Below are positions 59,233 through 64,000 of a DNA stretch of 64,000 nucleotides, piece by piece. The notes under the pieces are model-generated. The model did not search any database and was not told the DNA's origin. It was given only the letters and a program-made list of their open reading frames with translations. Both the position numbers and the translations under genes were made by a program. This DNA comes from Prunus persica (taxonomy: Eukaryota > Streptophyta > Magnoliopsida > Rosales > Rosaceae), in assembly GCF_000346465.2 (NCBI RefSeq), contig NC_034010.1, positions 2,798,926 through 2,862,925 of the forward strand, written 5' to 3'. How positions within the stretch are numbered: position 1 is the stretch's first letter; every line of letters starts with the position of its first letter.

Positions 59233-60490
59233 AGCCTACAAGAATACATTTGTGACTGTTCTCCTCAAGTTTGTGCCTTAGTGCTGAAGGAATTAGCACA
59301 TGACAGGGTGATCCAAAGATCTTTAAGTGAGCAATTCCTGGTTTTCTCCCAGTGTAGGCTTCAAAAGGTGTTACTTTGGTTAGAGCCTTAGTAGGACATC
59401 TATTTAATAGATAAACTGCAGTGTTTACAGCCTCTGCCCAAAATTCATAGGGAATACTCTTTTAATGCAGCATGGACTTTGCCATTTCAACTACTGTCCT
59501 ATTCTTTCTCTCTGCTACTCCATTCTGCTGAGGAGAGTATGCCACTGTTAATTGCTTTTGAATGCCAACCTCTGCACAGAAACTGTTGAATTCATTTGAC
59601 AGAAACTCCCCACCCCTGTCACTTCTCAAGCCTTTTATCTTATAACCACTCTGCAGCTCTGTCATGGCTTTGAATTTTCTAAAACACTCCAATGCACTTG
59701 ACTTGTTTCTAATAAAATACACCCATGACATTCTAGTGCAGTCATCAGTGAATAGCAGGAAGTATTTATTTCCTGATATTGAGTCTGTTTTCATTGGTCC
59801 ACAGATATCTGTGTGGACCAATTCCAAAGGATGTGATGCTCTCCAAGTAGATTCCAAAGGGAAAGAATCTCTGTGCTGCTTTCCTAACATGCAGCCTTCA
59901 CAAACCACAGAGACTTGCTCCAAATGAGGCAGGCCATGAACCATGCCCTGATTTTCAAGCAGTTTCAAACTTCTCTCATTTAAGTGTCCTAGCCTTTTAT
60001 GCCATGTCTGCAGGCAGTGAGAAACACTTGCTTTTAAAACCAACTCACTTGCAGGCATCATTGTAAGTGGAAAACATCTGTTATTGGTCATTTGAACCCT
60101 CACAATCAGATTTCCTAGTGACTGATCATCATATACATTCACCATATTCTCTCCAAACACAAGATAATAACCATGCTCCATCATTTGCCCAACACTAAGT
60201 AGATTTTCTTCCATACCAGGTACAAGCATTACTTCTTGTATGTGCTTCTTTCCCAGTTTGGTTTTGATCACCAGAGTTCCTTTTCCTGCCACTGGAACTA
60301 CCTCTCCAGTTCCCATCTTGACTTTAGAATTCAAATTCCTTTGAATATCCACTAAGAGCCCCTCATTTCCTGTCATGTGGTTACTACAGCCACTATCAAT
60401 ATACCATGAGTGATTCTTTTTCACATCTGTTGCAGCATTGCACATGTAGAACAAGGCACCTGTTTCCTCCATCTGATTTGCATAGTTCAC
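59230..60490 (-). pseudogene. protease and integrase of the Ty1-copia element
   Basis: Protease motif DSGCSNHMTG (near 60380), GAG-pre-integrase zinc-binding block (WHKRLGHLNE, then CEGCMLGKQ), and integrase core with HTDICGPM, SDRGGEF and the NGVAERKNRT glutamate block. TAA at 59462-59464 replaces the Glu codon usual after SMLH. The frame continues beyond it to about 59230. Confidence 0.85.
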
Positions 60491-60511
60491 CTTATGTGCA
60501 TTTTTATTTCC

Positions 60512-61390
60512 ATTGCACTCTCAGATCATATGCCCAAATTTTCCACATCCATGGCATTTAGGCTTGCCTTCAAACCAGCACTTGCCGTAATGCAGCTTAT
60601 CGCAATGTTTACAGGCTATTTTGTTACCATCACTAGTTTTCCAGTTTTTCTAAGATTTTTGGTCTCCAGAAAAACTGCCACTCTTCGGATTCTTCTCCTC
60701 AATATTCAGGCTAGCAAATGCCCTTTCTGTAGAATTTTCAGTATGGCGATCCAATCTGAGCTCAAAGCTCTTCAAGGAGGCAACCACCTCTTGCACTTCC
60801 AAAATTTCTAGATCCTTAGAATGTTCAATAACAGAACAAATGGGATCATAGGATTTAGGCAGACTAAACAGCAGTTTCTGCACAACCCTCTCCCTGGATA
60901 ATTCCTCTCCATAACTTTTCATGTGATTCAAGATATCAAACAATCTAGCAAGATACACAGATAGAGATTCACTGTCTTTCATGCGAGTATATTCAAACTC
61001 CCTACGCAATCCTTGCAGTTTTACATTTCGTACCTGCTTATCTCCTCCAAATTCCAGCTTCAGAATGTCCCAAGCTCCCTTTGAGGTCTCCTCATTCACT
61101 ATTCTGGGGAAGAGTTGATCTGAGACAGCACTTTGGATTAATCCAAGTGCTCGAGCATCCTTCATCAGAAGCTGAGCCATAGTAGACTTCTCAGCATCCT
61201 TAGTCTCTTCTATCTCTCTTTCTTTCTTTGAATCTGGATCATTGCAGCCATGTTCAACCAGATCCCATAGTCCATGAGATTTCAGTATTGTTTTCATCCG
61301 AATGCTCCAGAATTCATAGTTTTCTCCATTGAACACTGGTGTGCGAAGCTCAGAGGTGCTAGATCCTGCCATGTGAGACATTGGATTCAA
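60512..61390 (-). pseudogene. gag of the Ty1-copia element, two nonsense codons
   Basis: Start ATG at 61390; 246 codons to TAG at 60650-60652. It has the plant copia gag pattern: FNGENYEFWSIRMKTIL, GAWDILKLEF and LFDILNHMKSYGEE. The CCHC knuckle (CHGCGKFGHMI, near 60530-60560) follows the first stop and is itself broken by TGA at 60521-60523. It would form the virus-like particle. Confidence 0.85.
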
Positions 61391-61491
61391 GAAAAACTCA
61401 GCTGCACAATCGAAGGAAGCTCAGAAACAGCTCAAAAATCAATTCCTTTTCCTTGTTCACAGATTTACTCCCAGCTCAAATGATCAAACCT

Positions 61492-61504
61492 GGCTCTGAG
61501 GCCA
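61492..61504 (-). promoter_or_regulatory. primer binding site of the Ty1-copia element
   Basis: The minus strand directly after the 5' LTR reads TGGCCTCAGAGCC, the tRNA-Met-type site (TGGTATCAGAGCC) with two or three changed bases. Confidence 0.65.
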
Positions 61505-61976
61505 TGTTAGAATTCATTGTACTTTGCAGTTTTGTAAGGTGGTTTTGAGAAGAAAAGAGAAAACACAGAGAAAATGTGAGAGAGAACGTTGCTGCTTTTG
61601 TAACTTTTCTAATTGATTCCAATTGTATTGCACTCTACATGTATGTAAGTGTGTGTGAGAGAGAATCTAATTCTCTAACAGATTTACAAAGCATATTCAA
61701 TCCTAGCCTTTGATTCTAGCATCCTATGAGATGAATCCATTTGTCATAATCCAATGCTTAGATCCTAGACTAGCTAAGAGATCACTTGGACTATGATCCA
61801 AGGGCTCAAATTACATTAAGACAGAAAAGAAAAAAAATTTAAAAGAAACTAAAGTTCATAGACTGTAACATAAAACGACTGAGTAACTTCTGCTCCAAAG
61901 GCATTCAGCTCCAATGCATTCAGCCCAAATGCTTTCAGCTCAAATGCTTCCAGCTCAAAGGGTTTAGACATCAACA
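61505..61976 (-). repeat. LTR of the Ty1-copia element (5' LTR)
   Basis: 472 bp, TG...CA, followed by target duplication ATTCA. Confidence 0.92.
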
Positions 61977-61993
61977 ATTCATTATGAAGTAGA

Positions 61994-62263
61994 TTAACTG
62001 ACCAACACAGAGAGCATACTAGGCGCAGCCATAGCCACCGCACCAGCAAGGTCCCCATCAGAATCCCGAACAATGATACCAACTCCGTGGGATCCATCAT
62101 TCAAATCCACCGCAACATCAACATTTAATTTAAAATACCTAGTCTGCGGCTGTTGGCACCGGACCACATTAGACGGCAAAGAAGCCTTCCTATGACGATC
62201 CAAAATATCAGCTTTGTATTCGACATCATAGTTCTTTACCCGACAAAGAATCTCCTATACTTG
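61994..62263 (-). pseudogene. plant RNase H-like (RVT_3) C-terminal fragment
   Basis: The minus strand reads about 90 codons including FKLNVDVAVD, GIIVRDSDGDLAGAVAMAAP and a stop. This matches the RNase H-type domain found at the ends of plant LINEs and in related single-domain proteins. Active-site context is incomplete and the 5' part is missing. The Ty1-copia element sits 12 bp past its stop. Confidence 0.6.
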
Positions 62264-62301
62264 TAGAGCACCAACACCAAAACAGCACATTAACTATACA
62301 T

Positions 62302-62438
62302 TGTGAGAATGTGAAGGTAAAAAGTCCCACATTAGAAAGTTGAGAAATCTAGCAAGGGCTTATAAGGAGTTGTATTACTCTCCTCATTGCCAATTGGTTT
62401 TGGGATGGAACCTCAACTTCCTTCATGATATCAGAGCC
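62302..62438 (+). mobile_element. TRIM-like LTR with primer site
   Basis: TGTGAGAATG...CTTCCTTCA (62302-62425) has the features of small plant TRIM LTRs (AAGTCCCACATTAG, GGGCTTATAAGG). It is followed directly by TGATATCAGAGCC (62426-62438), a near-perfect tRNA-Met primer site. No second LTR is visible, so only the left end remains. Confidence 0.6.
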
Positions 62439-63135
62439 TAGTTACCCCACGTGTGAAAGCCCAACGATTACACGTGCTCCACGTCACCAATTGATTTTAA
62501 ATTAGTAATAAATTCATTTAAAATAGTATTAAATTATTAATCATTAATGATAGAGAGTTATTAGGAGTTCATTTCTCTCTTCTCCGAGCTCCTAGAGGTA
62601 TCCTTAATTTAGATTTTCTGACATTCCCTATAAATTTTAACTTAGGAGCACATTCAATTAACTCATTCGAATTTATCATTCCAAGTGTTAGTTTCAAGTT
62701 TGAAGATGTCATTTTCTTAACTCTCCCTCCTTTCATCTTATTCCCTCAGAATTCAAAAACCATATTTACTTCATCAAACAAAATCCAAAGGTTTATTTTT
62801 CAGTTAAGAAAATTACTTAAAAGGTGAAAACGTTCGATCCTTTCAACTTAAATGACGTTGGAAACAAATAAAATAAAATAAAAATTACAAGAGATCTTAC
62901 CACATAAAGCGACCACCATTAGATTTCATTTAAATTAGCTTGAGTGGATGAGATTCAATGAAAATAAGAGAGAAGGAGACAGTAAAAAAAAGAAGAGTAA
63001 CTTATTAAAATTGAAAATGGTTAGTTGGTTACATGTAAAGATGGTTTAAATTAGTTGGTTATGTAGAGCTGGTGTATAACTGAAAATGAAAAGCTGTACA
63101 AAACAGAGAGAAACGTTTAGGGCAGGGCCTTTCAC

Positions 63136-63167
<32 letters not shown>

Positions 63168-63296
63168 TTCTCTCTGGTGAATTTACTTTTCTTTGTAGCT
63201 GGGGAAACAAGGGAGGCATATGTAAAGGGAAGAAGAAGAAGACGACGTCGTCGTACGAAGGAGGAATCAAAGAAGTAAATAGATAAGAGTATATCA
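62439..63296. other. upstream region of the CHX gene
   Basis: Gene-free, AT-rich. It contains a long TA run (63139-63164) about 130 bp upstream of the CHX ATG and a purine-rich leader (GGAAGAAGAAGAAG near 63225). A promoter is expected here, but I cannot place the transcription start. Confidence 0.5.
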
Positions 63297-63506
63297 ATGA
63301 GTCCACCAGGATCAGGAGATGCGACAGCGCGGGTATGTTATAATATGACAGTTTTCATGAGAGGAGATTTTTGGCATGCCGAAACCCCCACCGACAGATC
63401 TCTCCCATCGCTCAACAGCCAATTGGTCATCGTCATGCTCGTCACTCGCATTCTCATGGTTGCCTTCAAGCCCCTGCACCAGCCTCGTATTGTCGCTGAT
63501 ATTCTT
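63297..63506 (+). CDS. cation/H+ antiporter (CHX family), first exon, 3' partial
   Basis: Seventy codons from ATG 63297 to a GTAAGT donor at 63507. The stretch VCYNMTVFMRGDFW, followed by DRSLPSLNSQLVIVMLVTRILM and QPRIVADIL, is the typical N-terminus of plant CHX antiporters: a short cytosolic leader, the first transmembrane helix and the start of the conserved family block. These proteins exchange K+ or Na+ for H+ at endomembranes or the plasma membrane. The rest lies beyond the window. Confidence 0.85.
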
Positions 63507-64000
63507 GTAAGTAGTCTTAGCTCTTATGAATATTGAAATGTCATATCTTCTTATATAAATGCGAAAAAAAAAAAAACTTAAATCTACTTTCGTACAAAGT
63601 GAGTTCAATAGGATTTTCATCTTAAAATTGTGTTATTCATCCATATTCGGAAAGATATGCTAACGCAACTGTTCGTTTGTTATTATTATCTGTGTAAGCG
63701 TGTTATATGTGTTGATTCTTATAAAATAAGAATAGAGTATAATTTGTTGAGTGCATTTTCAACCGTGACATGGAAGTTCTAGCCGCAATATGCATCCATT
63801 AATGAACACCATTTGAAATACCATTTGTTGAGTGAATTGCACCATTGTAGTTTGATTATCCCAACCAACTTTTTTCTTAATCTCCATTAGGAATTATTCT
63901 TGTAAAAAGAAAAGAAAAAACATATCAACCAAATTGGTCGACAATCAAATAACCTCTATTTGTGAGGAATTGCTCAATTAAAGGGGACTGTATGTTTTTT
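63507..64000 (+). other. first intron of the CHX gene (incomplete)
   Basis: Starts GTAAGTAG. No continuing CHX exon is visible before the window ends. Confidence 0.6.

Larger units (their letters stand above)
56839..61981 (-). mobile_element. Ty1-copia retrotransposon, nearly intact, with target duplication
   Basis: The element spans 56844-61976 (5133 bp), with two 472-bp LTRs and 5-bp target duplication ATTCA (56839-56843, 61977-61981). The minus-strand order gag, protease, integrase, reverse transcriptase, RNase H is the copia order. LTRs differ at two positions that I can see, so the insertion is recent. The coding region has only a few lesions: stops at 60650, 60521 and 59462, and frameshifts near 59190 and 58690. 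Confidence 0.92.

Noticed and set aside
63312..63620. Minus-strand 102-codon ORF over the CHX exon
   Set aside because: Shadow of the plus-strand CHX exon, which has clear family motifs.

Overview
The window is nuclear DNA of a flowering plant, most likely a woody eudicot. I favour Rosaceae from the overall look of the genes and repeats, but the sequence does not prove it. Evidence for a plant: a CC-NBS-LRR resistance gene with introns, a CHX antiporter exon, a FAR1/MULE gene, Ty1-copia elements, MITEs, and a cluster of endogenous plant pararetrovirus copies. Only two host genes look functional, and both run off the window edges. Almost everything between them is mobile or viral in origin. 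One run of 100 N (46844-46943) marks an assembly gap.

Layout. 1-5260: RPS2/RPS5-type CNL gene, three visible exons, plus strand, 5' end outside the window. 5261-7828: gene-free, with transposon scraps. 7829-14115: complete LTR element of Ty1-copia type (minus strand, 5-bp target duplication) with no recognisable gag-pol. Instead it carries a plus-strand ORF for a 183-aa coiled-coil protein, flanked on both sides by arrays of short hairpins. 14169-17393: an 846-bp MITE with 8-bp TSD, an F-box/LRR exon relic, and gene-free DNA.

17394-48190: about 31 kb of decayed endogenous caulimovirid copies of florendovirus type. ORF1 order is movement protein, coat protein with CCHC knuckle, aspartic protease, reverse transcriptase, RNase H. 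A second ORF of unknown function follows, joined to ORF1 by an ATGA stop/start overlap. I separate seven pieces: A(+), B(-), C(+), D1(-), D2(-), E(+), F(+). A/B and C/D1 are tail-to-tail inverted repeats with arms of roughly 1.6 and 5 kb. C and D1 share nonsense mutations, so they probably arose by duplication of one already decayed copy. No copy could encode a full polyprotein. The inverted arrangement, with a viral promoter in the A/B loop, could instead give hairpin or antisense RNA.

48273-53850: a CACTA-type end with five 162-163-bp tandem repeats, AT-rich DNA, a PIF/Harbinger-like element, and a large palindrome of nested elements whose right arm alone carries a 255-bp MITE. 54400-56800: decayed FAR1/MULE transposase gene. 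56839-61981: young, nearly intact Ty1-copia element (minus strand, LTRs differing at two sites). 61994-62438: RNase H-like relic and a TRIM-like LTR with primer site. 63297-63506: first exon of a CHX cation/H+ antiporter that continues past the window.

The most interesting candidates are the inverted pararetrovirus loci and the non-autonomous LTR element with antisense ORF and hairpin arrays.
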